Below, one piece after another: positions 1 through 8,218 of a stretch of DNA of 64,000 nucleotides; the first letter of the stretch is position 1; the number at the start of each line of letters is the position of its first letter. The DNA is from Nonomuraea sp. SYSU D8015 (GTDB taxonomy: Bacteria > Actinomycetota > Actinomycetes > Streptosporangiales > Streptosporangiaceae). The stretch covers positions 558,001 to 622,000 of the forward strand of contig NZ_VJYI01000003.1 of assembly GCF_008065375.1 (NCBI RefSeq). The letters are read 5' to 3'. The translations under genes were made by a program, and so were the position numbers. The notes beneath the pieces were generated by a model. That model was not told the DNA's origin and searched no databases. It saw nothing but the letters and a program-made list of their open reading frames with translations.

Positions 1-204
1 GTTGTAGACCACCTCCTGCATCGCCGGTTTGAAGAAGAACGTGAGGAACACGCCGGTGAGCAGGACGACCACGAAGGAGTACAACGCGATCTCCCCGAGT
101 AAGTACGTCCAGTGGTCGGGGAAGACCTTGCGCATGGCCTTCTTCATGAAGGCCGCCCCGCCGATCCGGTCGTCGAGAGCCCTGGCCAGTGAGCTGCCCT
201 TCAT
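1..204 (-). CDS. qcrB: Cytochrome bc1 complex cytochrome b subunit, N-terminal part (runs off window)
   Basis: The 68 visible codons read as the start of actinobacterial QcrB, the membrane cytochrome b of the menaquinol:cytochrome c oxidoreductase. Seen directly: an Arg-rich cytosolic lead, the family block around KVFPDHWTYLLGEIALYSF (about residues 27-45), then the first membrane helix ending in FFKPAMQEVVYN. The ATG at 204 is chosen because GGAG lies five bases upstream; an in-frame GTG at 210 would sit on top of that site. In most actinobacteria qcrB follows qcrC and qcrA, but the gene upstream here (272-925) is unrelated. This copy may therefore stand alone or be a paralogue. The haem ligands lie beyond the window edge. 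Confidence 0.85.
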   Translation of the reverse strand, partial: MKGSSLARALDDRIGGAAFMKKAMRKVFPDHWTYLLGEIALYSFVVVLLTGVFLTFFFKPAMQEVVYN

Positions 205-271
205 CGCCACTCCGCGTCATGGTGGGTTGTCCATCACCACTACGACGCCGCAGAGGGGCAGAATGTGACAT

Positions 272-925
272 TCAGGCGAAGCGCTCGACCGTGACCGGGA
301 TCAGCCCCTGCTCACGGAGGGCCTGCCGGTGGTGATGCAAGAGGGCGCCGAGCGTGGCGAGCGGCCCGGCGCCGAGCCGTACGGTCACGTCCACGCACCA
401 GGCGATGCCGGCCCCGATGCGGCGCAGCTCCCAGGTGAACCCGTGGCCGCTCGCGCTGCCGGACGCCTTGCCGACCACGCGCGGGTCGCCGGTCGGCTCC
501 AGGCGCAGCGCGGCCTGCGCGTTCGCCAGCCCGGCCGCGCCCAGCTCACCGGCGAACAGGATGCGGTAGCGGCGCGCCTTGGCCGGCGCGGTGCCCAGGT
601 GCAGCGGCGCGGAGGCGGGAAGGGGCTGACGGCGCCGGAAGTGGTCGCGCAGCAGGTCCTCCTCCGGCAGCTCGCCCCCGCCGAGGTAGGCGTAGGCGTC
701 GCGGGCGTCCTGCCGGTCCACCGGCCTCACCCGCCTGCGCAGGGCGCCGTCGGACCGGATGGCGCGGCTCACCTCCGGGGCCGCCAGCCATTCGCCGGTC
801 TCCGATCCCCATTCGGCGCTGTCGATGCCGGCCGCGGTGAAATCCTCACAGAGCACGAACTCCTCCACCAGGATTCCTGCAGGTGAGCGATCGTCTCCCG
901 AGGCCGAGACCAGGTAGTAGTCCAT
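272..925 (-). CDS. Hypothetical protein, 217 aa
   Basis: I do not recognise this protein. It is soluble, without signal peptide or membrane segment, and codon usage (GC-rich third positions) supports it as the coding strand. It begins MDYYLVSASGDD. A basic middle part contains a DARDAYAYLGGGELPEEDLL segment near residue 75, and the C-terminal half alternates hydrophobic strands and a helix like a small alpha/beta domain. There is no convincing ribosome-binding site before the ATG at 925, so the start could be wrong. An antisense reading frame of similar length exists but has no recognisable content. It lies between qcrB and the GH115 gene on the same strand, with no sign of functional linkage. 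Confidence 0.55.
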   Translation of the reverse strand: MDYYLVSASGDDRSPAGILVEEFVLCEDFTAAGIDSAEWGSETGEWLAAPEVSRAIRSDGALRRRVRPVDRQDARDAYAYLGGGELPEEDLLRDHFRRRQPLPASAPLHLGTAPAKARRYRILFAGELGAAGLANAQAALRLEPTGDPRVVGKASGSASGHGFTWELRRIGAGIAWCVDVTVRLGAGPLATLGALLHHHRQALREQGLIPVTVERFA

Positions 926-964
926 TCACGGGATGATCCCCGCACCGGGAAGGCCGGATCAAGC

Positions 965-3900
965 TCACGCGCCGGTGCGGCGGCTCTCCGGCGGGCCGAG
1001 GTAGCTGTACAGCACGCCGCCGGTGTCCACCACGAGGCGCTGCAGCACGACGGTCGGGTCGACCATCCAGAACTTCAGCGTGTGCACGCCGGGCGTCGCG
1101 ATCGTGTGGGTGGTCGTGGTGACGTTGACGTTCTCGGAGGTGTTGCGCTCCCACTGGCGGTTCATGGTGGTGTCGTTCGCGCCGGTGACGGTGGTGACGT
1201 TCACGATCTGGGGCGGCTGGTCGTCGATGGAGACGGCGTAGCTGAGCCCGTCGGTCGGCAGCACGTTGTTCCTGGGCGACAGGAACGCCGACACCTTGAC
1301 CTGACCCGTCGTGTGGAGGGTCATCGTGTACTCCAGGCGGGGGCTGTCGCCGCCGGGCGCCTGGCGGGCGGCCGTCACCGGGAGCGGGGTCACGCCGTCG
1401 GACGTCTTGCCCAGGTCGGGGATCACCTTCCACGTGCCTACGGCTCTGCTGTGGTGGGCGGCCTCCATCGCGACGTACCCGCCGGCCTCGACGAAGCCCC
1501 TGGGCCGCCCGGCCGGGTTGTCGACCACGGCCGTCACCGTGACCTGCTTGCCCGTGCCCGCGACCGTGATCGGGACCTCGGTCCTGCCCTTGGGCGCGCG
1601 GGAGAAGTCCACCCGCACGGCGAGCCGCACCTGGTCGGTGACCTGGCCGGACCTCGGGGTGACGGTGACCCACGGCTGGGCGGCCGTGGCGGTGTACGCG
1701 AACGGGGTGGTGCCGCGGTTGAAGACCTCGATGTACTGGCCCGGATACGACTGGTACGGGCTGAACGCGGGCAGCACCGCAGCGTCCGTCTCATCTGGGC
1801 CCACCGCGTCCGGCCACCACCGGTCCGAGCCGTCGACGGCGACGCCCATGTCGGCGCCCGCCGGGACCTGCGTGCGCACGAGGTGCGGGTAGAACGCGTC
1901 GGGCAGGGCCACGTGGTTGCGCTCCGGCTGCTGCCAGGGCGCGTTCGGGCCGTACCGCTCCACGTCGCCGTAGCCGATCTTGGGTTGCAGCTGGAAGTCC
2001 TTCCATTTGCCGCCGGCCAGCTCGGTGTTGTAGTACGCGTTCATGGCCTGGTCCTCGTCGAACCTGGCCTGGGCGAGGTCGGCCTGGGCATTGGCGGCGG
2101 CGCGGCCCTGGCGGGCGTAGAGGATGTTGGTGAACTGGGCTCTGCGCAGCTCGTAGAGGTTGGCCGTGGCCTTCACCTGGTAGTAGACGAGCTGGTAGTA
2201 GGCGTCGTCGTACCCCGACGGAAGCTTTTTCCGGATTTTTTCGGCTTTGTCGGCGAGGTGCCGCCATTCCGCCACCACCCGGTCCATCTCGCGGTAGCTG
2301 GTCAGGCTGAACGGGGTGTCCTTGTCGTCGTACGTGATCTTGGTCGGGTCGGCGGGGTCCGTGTGGATGCGGCGGTTGAGCAGCTCGGGCTTGCGGCGGG
2401 CCTGGAGCCTGCCGTACTCGTGCAGCACGGCGGCGATCTCGGCGGCCCGCTCGGGCCCGAAGTTCTGGGCCGCGTAGCCGCGCTCCCATTCGTCGAGCTT
2501 CTCGATCGGCAGGCGGTCGGGGTTCCAGGCGTAGTCGAGGAAGAACTGCAGCGGCAGTTCCTCGTTCTTCATGTCGCCCACGTTGACGACCCAGAGCCGG
2601 TCCACGCCGTAGCGGTAGGCCAGGTTGAGCTGCTCCCACGTGCTCGCCAGGTTGATCGTGTCGACCCACTTGTAGTTGCGGCCGCCGCCGACGTAGTCGA
2701 AGTGGTAGTACATGCCGTAGCCGCCGGCCCGGGCCGGGAGCGACCGGTCGGGCAGCTTGCGCATGTTGCCCCAGTTGTCGTCGCAGAACACCACGGTCAC
2801 GTCGTCGGGCGGGCGCAGGCCGCGGTCCCAGTAGCGCTGGACCTCCTTGTAGAGGGTGAAGACCTGCGGCACCTGCGACATGCCCTCCTGGTCGAGGATC
2901 CGCCGCTGGGTGGCGATGATGTTCTCCATCAGGTCGATGCCGTCGCCGTCCGGCAGGCTCACGTCGCCGTTGCCGCGCATGCCGAGCGTGACGACGCCCT
3001 CGAAGCCCTGCTCGCGCATCCTGCGGGCGCCGTCGGTCCAGTACTTCTCGACGGCCTCGCGGTTGCGGCGGAAGCTCCACTCGCCGGTGCCGCCGTACGC
3101 GTTCGGGTGCCGGTTCCACTCCTCTATGCCGCGCATCATGGGGGCCTCGTGGGAGGTGCCCATGACGATGCCGTACTCGGCGGCCACCCTGTGGTTGTCC
3201 GGGTCGTCCTCGGCGAAGGCGCGGCCCCAGACCGCCGGCCACAGGTAGTTGGCCTTGAGCCGGAGCATCACCTCGAAGACGCGGGCGTAGACCTTGCTGT
3301 TGAAGCCGCCCGGGTACCCCGGCGCCAAACCGGGGCCGAAGTGCTGGGGCGCCCAGGTGCCGAGGTTGGGGTTTTCGTCGTTGATGAAGAAGCCGCGGTA
3401 CTTCACCTTCGGCGTGCCCTGGGTGTGGCGGCCCGGCAGCACGTAGAGCGCGTCCTGGTGGCGGACGGGCACGTCGTCCCACCAGTGCCACGGCGAGACG
3501 CCGATCTCCTTGGAGACGTCGTACGCGCCGTAGATCGTGCCCCGCTGGTCGCTGCCCGCGATCACGAACGCGCGCCGCACGCCCGGCATCGGGTTCCGCA
3601 CCACGGTCTCCAGCGAGGTCTCCCACTTGCCCGCGATGCCGGACACGTCCAGCTTGCCGGCGTTGATCAGGCCGTCGATGAGCGGGCTTCGGCCGATGGT
3701 GCCGACGAGCACCACGTCGTCCTGCCGCGGGACCTCGTCCTTGGACACGTCGGGCCGGACGCCGGTGACGCGCTCGATGTCGGCCCGCAGGTCGCCGACG
3801 ACGCGGACGACGCCGGCGTGGTCGCCCGCACTGACCACGATCGGCGCCGCCCGCCCGGCGGCCACGAGAGGGAACCGCCCCGGACCGCCGGTGCCGGAGA

Positions 3901-4006
3901 TGTACGTGCCGGGACCGGTCTCCATGCCGGCCTGGGCGGGAGTGGGGACGGCGGCCGCCGCGGCCACCACCGCGACGGACAACAGCAGCCTGGCGAGCCT
4001 GGTCAT
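965..4006 (-). CDS. Secreted glycoside hydrolase family 115 (xylan alpha-1,2-glucuronidase type)
   Basis: This 1013-aa protein has a clear signal peptide (residues 1-26, ending PTPAQA). It is followed by the GH115 N-terminal alpha/beta domain and catalytic barrel. Family blocks visible include GTIYGAYDVSKEIGVSPWHW (about 165-185), YRGFFINDENPNLGTWAP, LRLKANYLWPAVWGRAF and GNGDVSLPDGDGIDLMENII. A C-terminal beta-rich region follows. GH115 enzymes remove (4-O-methyl)glucuronic acid from xylan side chains; activity here is inferred from family. Full length is normal for GH115 with its C-terminal domains. The upstream region holds two GAAA-type palindromes also seen before the GH18 and GH30 genes, so regulation with other polysaccharide hydrolases is likely. 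Start is the ATG before a typical n-region MTRLARLLL. Confidence 0.93.
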   Translation of the reverse strand: MTRLARLLLSVAVVAAAAAVPTPAQAGMETGPGTYISGTGGPGRFPLVAAGRAAPIVVSAGDHAGVVRVVGDLRADIERVTGVRPDVSKDEVPRQDDVVLVGTIGRSPLIDGLINAGKLDVSGIAGKWETSLETVVRNPMPGVRRAFVIAGSDQRGTIYGAYDVSKEIGVSPWHWWDDVPVRHQDALYVLPGRHTQGTPKVKYRGFFINDENPNLGTWAPQHFGPGLAPGYPGGFNSKVYARVFEVMLRLKANYLWPAVWGRAFAEDDPDNHRVAAEYGIVMGTSHEAPMMRGIEEWNRHPNAYGGTGEWSFRRNREAVEKYWTDGARRMREQGFEGVVTLGMRGNGDVSLPDGDGIDLMENIIATQRRILDQEGMSQVPQVFTLYKEVQRYWDRGLRPPDDVTVVFCDDNWGNMRKLPDRSLPARAGGYGMYYHFDYVGGGRNYKWVDTINLASTWEQLNLAYRYGVDRLWVVNVGDMKNEELPLQFFLDYAWNPDRLPIEKLDEWERGYAAQNFGPERAAEIAAVLHEYGRLQARRKPELLNRRIHTDPADPTKITYDDKDTPFSLTSYREMDRVVAEWRHLADKAEKIRKKLPSGYDDAYYQLVYYQVKATANLYELRRAQFTNILYARQGRAAANAQADLAQARFDEDQAMNAYYNTELAGGKWKDFQLQPKIGYGDVERYGPNAPWQQPERNHVALPDAFYPHLVRTQVPAGADMGVAVDGSDRWWPDAVGPDETDAAVLPAFSPYQSYPGQYIEVFNRGTTPFAYTATAAQPWVTVTPRSGQVTDQVRLAVRVDFSRAPKGRTEVPITVAGTGKQVTVTAVVDNPAGRPRGFVEAGGYVAMEAAHHSRAVGTWKVIPDLGKTSDGVTPLPVTAARQAPGGDSPRLEYTMTLHTTGQVKVSAFLSPRNNVLPTDGLSYAVSIDDQPPQIVNVTTVTGANDTTMNRQWERNTSENVNVTTTTHTIATPGVHTLKFWMVDPTVVLQRLVVDTGGVLYSYLGPPESRRTGA

Positions 4007-4035
4007 GGCGGGGTCTCCGATGAGTGCGGGCCAAT

Positions 4036-4064
4036 GAAACTTTCGGAGGCACTGGGAAAATTTC
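4036..4064. promoter_or_regulatory. Paired GAAA(n)TTTC palindromes upstream of the GH115 gene
   Basis: GAAACTTTC occupies 4036-4044 and GAAAATTTC occupies 4056-4064. The centres are exactly 20 bases apart, about two helical turns, as expected for two dimers binding the same face. On the gene's strand the first site reads CCGAAAGTTTC. That shares CCGAAAGTTT with the element before the GH30 gene, and GAAACTTTC with the element before the chitinase. They lie 30-58 bases upstream of the GH115 ATG. Interpretation as a repressor operator is inference; no regulator gene for it is identified in the window. Confidence 0.5.
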
Positions 4065-4286
4065 GCAGGGCAACGCGGATGTTAAACCGCCTTGACACGG
4101 GCGGTCAATGCCTCCGCAGGGCCGCACGAGAGCCCGCCCGGAGCAGGCGGCGCATCTTCGTCATCCGAAATGCGGGCTTCCGCGAACCATGTGCGAACGG
4201 CGGTTGTCGAAGACATATGCGTGATCCCGGCAGAGGCCGGGACCACTTTCAGGGGATGCGCCGGGGGCGGTGCGCGAGGGGGATGG

Positions 4287-5189
4287 ATGAACATCGGTGC
4301 GAGGCCGCACCGGCCTGTGCGGGCTGGGGCGAAACGGGGGAAGGCGCGGATGATCGCCACGGCCGTCCTGGTCACGGCGTCCTGCGGAGCCGGCCTGCTG
4401 ACGGCCGGCACTGGAACGGTCCAAGCCGCGGCGCGGCCCGACGTCCAGGGCGGCGGCCGGCCCGGGCCCGAGTCGTCGCGAACCGGGCTGTCCGGCCTGT
4501 CCGAGACGTGGTCCAAGGCGTCGACGGCGCTGCTGCAACCCGTGATCGCGGCCGCCGAGGGCGCCCGGGGCCGACCGGTCGACTGCCGCCGCGCCAAGTG
4601 CGTGGCGCTCACCTTCGACGACGGCCCCGGCCAGTACACCGACGCGCTCCTGCGGCAACTCGCCGCCTACCGGGCCCGGGCCACGTTCTACGTCACGGGC
4701 CAGAACGTCGTCGCGTACCCCGGCATCCTGCGCCGGACCGTCGCGGCCGGGCACGAACTCGGCAACCACACCTGGTCGCATCCGAACCTGACGAGACTGT
4801 CGGCCGCCGGAGTCCGCGCCGAACTGGCCCGTGCGGACCAGGCGGTCAAGGCGGTGACGGGGCTCGTGCCGCGGACCATCAGACCGCCGTACGGAGCGTT
4901 CAACACGGCCGTGCGCAGGCAGACGTCGCGTCCCATGGTGATGTGGAGCGTGGACACCCTGGACTGGCTCCACCGCGACAGCGCCAAGGTCGCCAAGAAG
5001 GCGATCAAGTCGGTACGCCCCGGCAGCGTCATCCTCTTCCACGACATCCACCCCACGACGGTGCGGGCCATGCCGCAGGTCCTGAAGGCCCTGTCCAAGC
5101 GCGGCTACACGTTCGTGACCGTCAGCCAGATGTTCGGCGGCAACCCGCCGCGCCTCGTCTACAGCCGCGGCGGCGCCGGCCTGCTCTGA
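4287..5189 (+). CDS. Secreted polysaccharide deacetylase (NodB domain, carbohydrate esterase 4)
   Basis: This 300-aa protein carries all five NodB motifs. TFDDGP is at 109-114 (D111 base, D112 metal ligand). HTWSH is at 161-165 (two His metal ligands). RPPYG is at 199-203, DTLDW at 223-227 and the catalytic-His motif LFHD near 250-253. The family deacetylates peptidoglycan, chitin or xylan at the cell surface using a metal. A basic N-terminus and hydrophobic stretch (about 22-47) act as a signal peptide or membrane anchor. I chose the ATG at 4287 because GAGGGG lies just upstream; the frame stays open 65 codons further upstream, but that part has no protein-like content. It is divergent from the GH115 gene and could share its promoter region. 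Confidence 0.92.
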   Translation: MNIGARPHRPVRAGAKRGKARMIATAVLVTASCGAGLLTAGTGTVQAAARPDVQGGGRPGPESSRTGLSGLSETWSKASTALLQPVIAAAEGARGRPVDCRRAKCVALTFDDGPGQYTDALLRQLAAYRARATFYVTGQNVVAYPGILRRTVAAGHELGNHTWSHPNLTRLSAAGVRAELARADQAVKAVTGLVPRTIRPPYGAFNTAVRRQTSRPMVMWSVDTLDWLHRDSAKVAKKAIKSVRPGSVILFHDIHPTTVRAMPQVLKALSKRGYTFVTVSQMFGGNPPRLVYSRGGAGLL

Positions 5190-5240
5190 ACCCCGGGAGG
5201 CGGCCCGGTGCCTGGCGGGGGCCGACACGGTGAAGCCGGC

Positions 5241-6104
5241 TCATGGACGGACCCGGATCACGCGGTCGCCCGGCTCCGGCCGGAGCCTGTCGTGGTTGAG
5301 CCGTCCGCGGGTGACCGCGATGACGAGCAGCGCCAGCACGATCTCGGCGATCGGGCGGGCCTGGAGCAGGTCGCGGACGTCCAGGCCGGGGAGGAGTTCG
5401 TGGGCGAGGACGCCCAGAGAGTTTCCGGTGGCGCGGTAGAGCACTGCCAGCAGGATGCTGCCGTGGGTGTTGTTGTAGATCCACGTGAACACGACCGCTC
5501 CGGCGGTGACGCCGCCGACGAACGTCGCGAAGGCCAGGCCACGGCCCGGCACGTCGGCCGGCGCACCGTTGTAGCCGGGGACGAGCAGGTAGATCGGCAG
5601 GTGCCAGAGGCCGTGCAGCGCGCCGAGCACAAGCGATCCCCCCAGCGGGGTCAAGCGCTCCTGGAGCCGGGGCAGCGCATAGCCGCGCCACCCCGGCTCC
5701 TCTCCCAGCGGCCCGCCGCACACCAGGATGAACAGGTAGGTGGCAGCGAGGGCGGCGGTCGGCACGCTCAGGGTGACGAGCGCTTCCGGCCTGGTCAGCG
5801 CGGCGAGGACGAGGAGGGCGGGCCAGCCCAGGAGCACCACGGCGTACCAGACGGGGGCGACGCGCCACAGGACGAGCCGCTGCAGCAGGGCCCGCACCCC
5901 TGCCCGGCCCTCCGTGACCGCCGTCATGACGAGGGCCGACAACGTCGGGCCGACGAATGTGGCCATGGTTCCGGCGAACCCCATCATCGGCCGGCCGAGC
6001 ACCCCGAGCGTCACCGCCATCCACGACCAGGACAGCGCAAAGCACATCACGAAATAGCCGGTCAACGGGCGGCGGCTCAGGAGGTTGGACAGCGTGGACG
6101 GCAT
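5241..6104 (-). CDS. CPBP family intramembrane metalloprotease (Abi/CAAX protease-like)
   Basis: A 287-aa polytopic membrane protein with the three CPBP signatures. EEPGWR is at 135-140 (glutamate pair and Arg). The second motif is the H164-x3-H168 pair in GALHGLWHLP. The third is N211/H214 in YNNTHGS. Bacterial CPBP proteins are homologous to eukaryotic type II CAAX prenyl proteases; in bacteria they are linked to bacteriocin immunity, signalling or envelope processing. The substrate cannot be told here. About seven to eight hydrophobic helices are visible. It is a single-gene unit, convergent with the deacetylase, with nothing around it that hints at a bacteriocin. Confidence 0.88.
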   Translation of the reverse strand: MPSTLSNLLSRRPLTGYFVMCFALSWSWMAVTLGVLGRPMMGFAGTMATFVGPTLSALVMTAVTEGRAGVRALLQRLVLWRVAPVWYAVVLLGWPALLVLAALTRPEALVTLSVPTAALAATYLFILVCGGPLGEEPGWRGYALPRLQERLTPLGGSLVLGALHGLWHLPIYLLVPGYNGAPADVPGRGLAFATFVGGVTAGAVVFTWIYNNTHGSILLAVLYRATGNSLGVLAHELLPGLDVRDLLQARPIAEIVLALLVIAVTRGRLNHDRLRPEPGDRVIRVRP

Positions 6105-6205
6105 GGTGGTCCGGGCGCCTCTCTGCTGGGGATGGGTCTCTCACCCCTAGGTAGCGGTGCGGGCGGGAAAGGATTGGCCGTCCCAACCTCCCTACAGGGA
6201 CGTGA

Positions 6206-6345
6206 TCAGCTCCCGTGCCCAGTGAGCAGTCCGGTGAACGCGTGGCCGAACGGCCGGCCCTCGTGCAGGTTCCTGGCGAAGGCGAGCAGTTCCGGCGCGG
6301 TGGAACAGACGCCGCCGACGTGCCTCACGGCCGCCGCGCACGGTG
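6206..6345 (-). pseudogene. Possible remnant of a serine hydrolase/beta-lactamase-family gene
   Basis: In the 375-base gap 6105-6479, the minus strand encodes a C-terminal-looking piece containing GGVCSTAPELLAFARNLHEG and ending HGS before a TGA at 6206-6208. That segment resembles the block found in serine hydrolases of the beta-lactamase superfamily (STAPDLLRFARALHDG-like). Upstream of about 6345 the same frame loses protein character, and no SxxK or YxN motif is present. I read it as a decayed fragment; chance similarity cannot be excluded. The rest of the gap (6105-6205 and 6346-6479) holds the upstream regions of the CPBP and sigma-factor genes, and nothing else was seen. Confidence 0.3.
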
Positions 6346-6479
6346 GGCGGCGCGCCTCGATCGGGCTTACGGCGAGGAAACCCGGTTCCGGAGACGATCC
6401 CGCACAGCGCTCGCCGCTACCTAGTTCCTGAAGCGGCACGGGCTCTTCCCAGGAGGCAGGAGTTGGAGGCGGAGACACG

Positions 6480-7094
6480 GTGAACTCCAGCAGACCGGAC
6501 GGCGCGCGGCAGGCGGTCGTCACGTTCGACTCACATCCCGTGGAGCCGCGGGAACAGGACGATCCGCAGCTCCTGCAGGCGATCGCCCGCGGCGACCGGG
6601 GCGCGCTCGTGACCCTGTACCAGCGACACGCGGGCGCGGTGCTGGCGCACCTCACGCTCGTCACCGGAGATCACGGGCTGAGCGAGGAAGTCCTGCAGGA
6701 CACCATGCTCGCCGTGTGGCGCGGCGCGGGGTCGTACCGGAGTCTGTCGTCGGTGCGCTCGTGGATCATCGCGATCGCGCGGCGGCAGGCCCGCGACCGG
6801 CTCAGGAGGCGGCGCGTCACGATGGTCGGCCAGGAGAGCCTGGCCGAGCGGGCGGCGACCGGGCCGGGACCCGAGGACATCGCGCTGGACCGCGCGAAGG
6901 CCGGCGAGGTGGCGGAGGCCATCAAGGCGCTCGGCGTGCCGCATCGCGAGGTGCTCGGGCTGGTGTTCGGCACCGGGCTGACGCTCGCGGAGACGGCGAC
7001 GGCGCTGGAGATACCTGTCGGGACGGTCAAGAGCCGGCTGGCCGCGGCCCGGGCGGCGCTCGCCCGCGCCATGACGGAGAGGGGATACGCATGA
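6480..7094 (+). CDS. ECF-type RNA polymerase sigma factor
   Basis: A 204-aa sigma-70 family protein of the extracytoplasmic function group. Region 2 runs from about residue 45 (ALVTLYQRHAGAVLAHL) through the region 2.3/2.4 stretch with VRSWIIAIARRQARDRLRRR. Region 4 near 155-200 contains a helix-turn-helix (TLAETATALEIPVGTVKSRLAAAR). There is no region 1.1 or 3, as is usual for this group. The GTG start at 6480 has GGAG five bases upstream. It overlaps the next gene by ATGA, and that gene encodes a zinc-containing anti-sigma factor, so the pair is a standard envelope-stress sigma/anti-sigma module. Its target promoter is unknown. Confidence 0.93.
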   Translation: MNSSRPDGARQAVVTFDSHPVEPREQDDPQLLQAIARGDRGALVTLYQRHAGAVLAHLTLVTGDHGLSEEVLQDTMLAVWRGAGSYRSLSSVRSWIIAIARRQARDRLRRRRVTMVGQESLAERAATGPGPEDIALDRAKAGEVAEAIKALGVPHREVLGLVFGTGLTLAETATALEIPVGTVKSRLAAARAALARAMTERGYA

Positions 7095-8161
7095 TGGCCC
7101 ACCTGACGATGGAGGAGCTGGCCGCCTGCGCCAACGGCGCTCCCGGGCGCGACCATCTGGCGGCGTGCGAGGCCTGCCAGGCGGAGGTCCGGCGGTGGCA
7201 GGTCGTGGCCGAAGGAGTGCGGCAGGCGGCGCCCGCGTACCTGCCGCCGCCTCAGCCGCTGCGGCACGCGCTCGCGGCGATCGACGGCGCGCCTGTGCGG
7301 CGCCGCCGGGTGGGGCTGCTGTCCGCGGCGGCCGCCGTGGTGCTGGCGGGCACGGCCGCGTACGCGCTGGGCACCGCGGACCGGGCGGTCGACCCGTCAC
7401 GACCCGTGACGGTGGCCGCGGTCTACTCGACGGACTGCCCCGACCTGAAGGTCGCGGCCGGCAAGCTGACGTCGGTCAGCGGCTCCACCATGGTCCTGAC
7501 CACGGCCGGCGGTATGTCGATCACGGTGCGCGCCGGCGTCGGCACGAAGATCACGCACCAGGTGACCGGCGACCTCGGCGAGCTGGCCGAGGGCACACAC
7601 GTGATGGTGCGCGGCGAGGGCACCGAGGCAGGCGACACGATCAGAGCGCGGCAGGTCGCGATCACGCCCGACGCCATGAAGCTCCCCGGCCTGCCGAACC
7701 TGGGCGATCGGTTCAACGTGACCCGGCGGATGGCCGCCAACGGCACCGTGATGGGCTCCGTCATCAGGGACGGCCAGGACGGCTTCACCGTGCGCGCCGG
7801 CGACGGCACCGAGGTCCGCGTCGTCACCACGACGTCCACCCGGCTGATCAAGCAGGAGAGCACCGTGCTCGGCGGGCTCCAGACCGGCGAGTACACCGTC
7901 GCGGTCGGCGCGCTGGAGGACGACGGGACGCTCTCGGCCCGGACCGTCCAGCAGAACGCGCTGACCGATGAGGCCGGTCGGCATGCGCCCGCGCTGCCGT
8001 CCGGCTTGCGGGATCGGCTGCCGGAGCCTGGGGAGGGCCTGCGGGACCTGCCCCCGCTGCCGGACGCGCCCCCGGAGGGGCTGTCGGACGACCTGTTCGA
8101 CGGACTCGGCTGCGACGCCGACGCGATCGCCGGCACCGCGGTGTACGGAGCCGGCGCATAG
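7091..8161 (+). CDS. Membrane anti-sigma factor with zinc-binding motif and DUF5666-like repeats
   Basis: A 356-aa protein translationally coupled to the sigma gene (ATGA overlap). The cytosolic N-terminus has the ZAS-type HxxxCxxC motif (H22, C26, C29). One membrane helix spans about residues 74-94, so the rest is outside the cell. The exterior contains two similar beta-rich modules. One runs from GKLTSVSGSTMVLTT and the other from GTVMGSVIRDGQDGF; both end in an ARQ/ART strand and resemble DUF5666 domains. A Pro-rich tail follows. The family binds and silences its cognate ECF sigma factor. The external repeats probably sense or bind something at the envelope, which is inference. The large extracellular part is unusual for ZAS proteins, often about 200 aa. 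Confidence 0.85.
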   Translation: MMAHLTMEELAACANGAPGRDHLAACEACQAEVRRWQVVAEGVRQAAPAYLPPPQPLRHALAAIDGAPVRRRRVGLLSAAAAVVLAGTAAYALGTADRAVDPSRPVTVAAVYSTDCPDLKVAAGKLTSVSGSTMVLTTAGGMSITVRAGVGTKITHQVTGDLGELAEGTHVMVRGEGTEAGDTIRARQVAITPDAMKLPGLPNLGDRFNVTRRMAANGTVMGSVIRDGQDGFTVRAGDGTEVRVVTTTSTRLIKQESTVLGGLQTGEYTVAVGALEDDGTLSARTVQQNALTDEAGRHAPALPSGLRDRLPEPGEGLRDLPPLPDAPPEGLSDDLFDGLGCDADAIAGTAVYGAGA

Positions 8162-8172
8162 GGCCTTCAAGA

Positions 8173-8212
8173 CCGCCGTTGCCCCTCCTCGGCCCGCCCG
8201 GGGCGACGGCGG
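8173..8212. terminator. Hairpin between the convergent anti-sigma and Vgb-like genes
   Basis: CCGCCGTTGCCCC (8173-8185) pairs with GGGGCGACGGCGG (8200-8212) with one mismatch around a 14-base loop. It lies between two convergent genes ending at 8161 and 8219. No T-run follows, as is common in high-GC actinomycetes. Bidirectional termination is inferred from position and stem. Confidence 0.55.
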
Positions 8213-8218
8213 CGGGCG

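Noticed and set aside
1791..4127. Minus-strand frame of 778 codons overlapping GH115
   Set aside because: A +1 shadow of the GH115 gene, rich in Arg and Pro, whereas the GH115 frame carries clear family blocks.
1082..5233. Very long plus-strand open frame (about 1380 codons) across the GH115 region
   Set aside because: It is antisense to the GH115 gene and runs on through the deacetylase in the wrong frame. It exists because GC-rich third positions remove stop codons; its translation is Arg/Gly/Val-rich with no motif.
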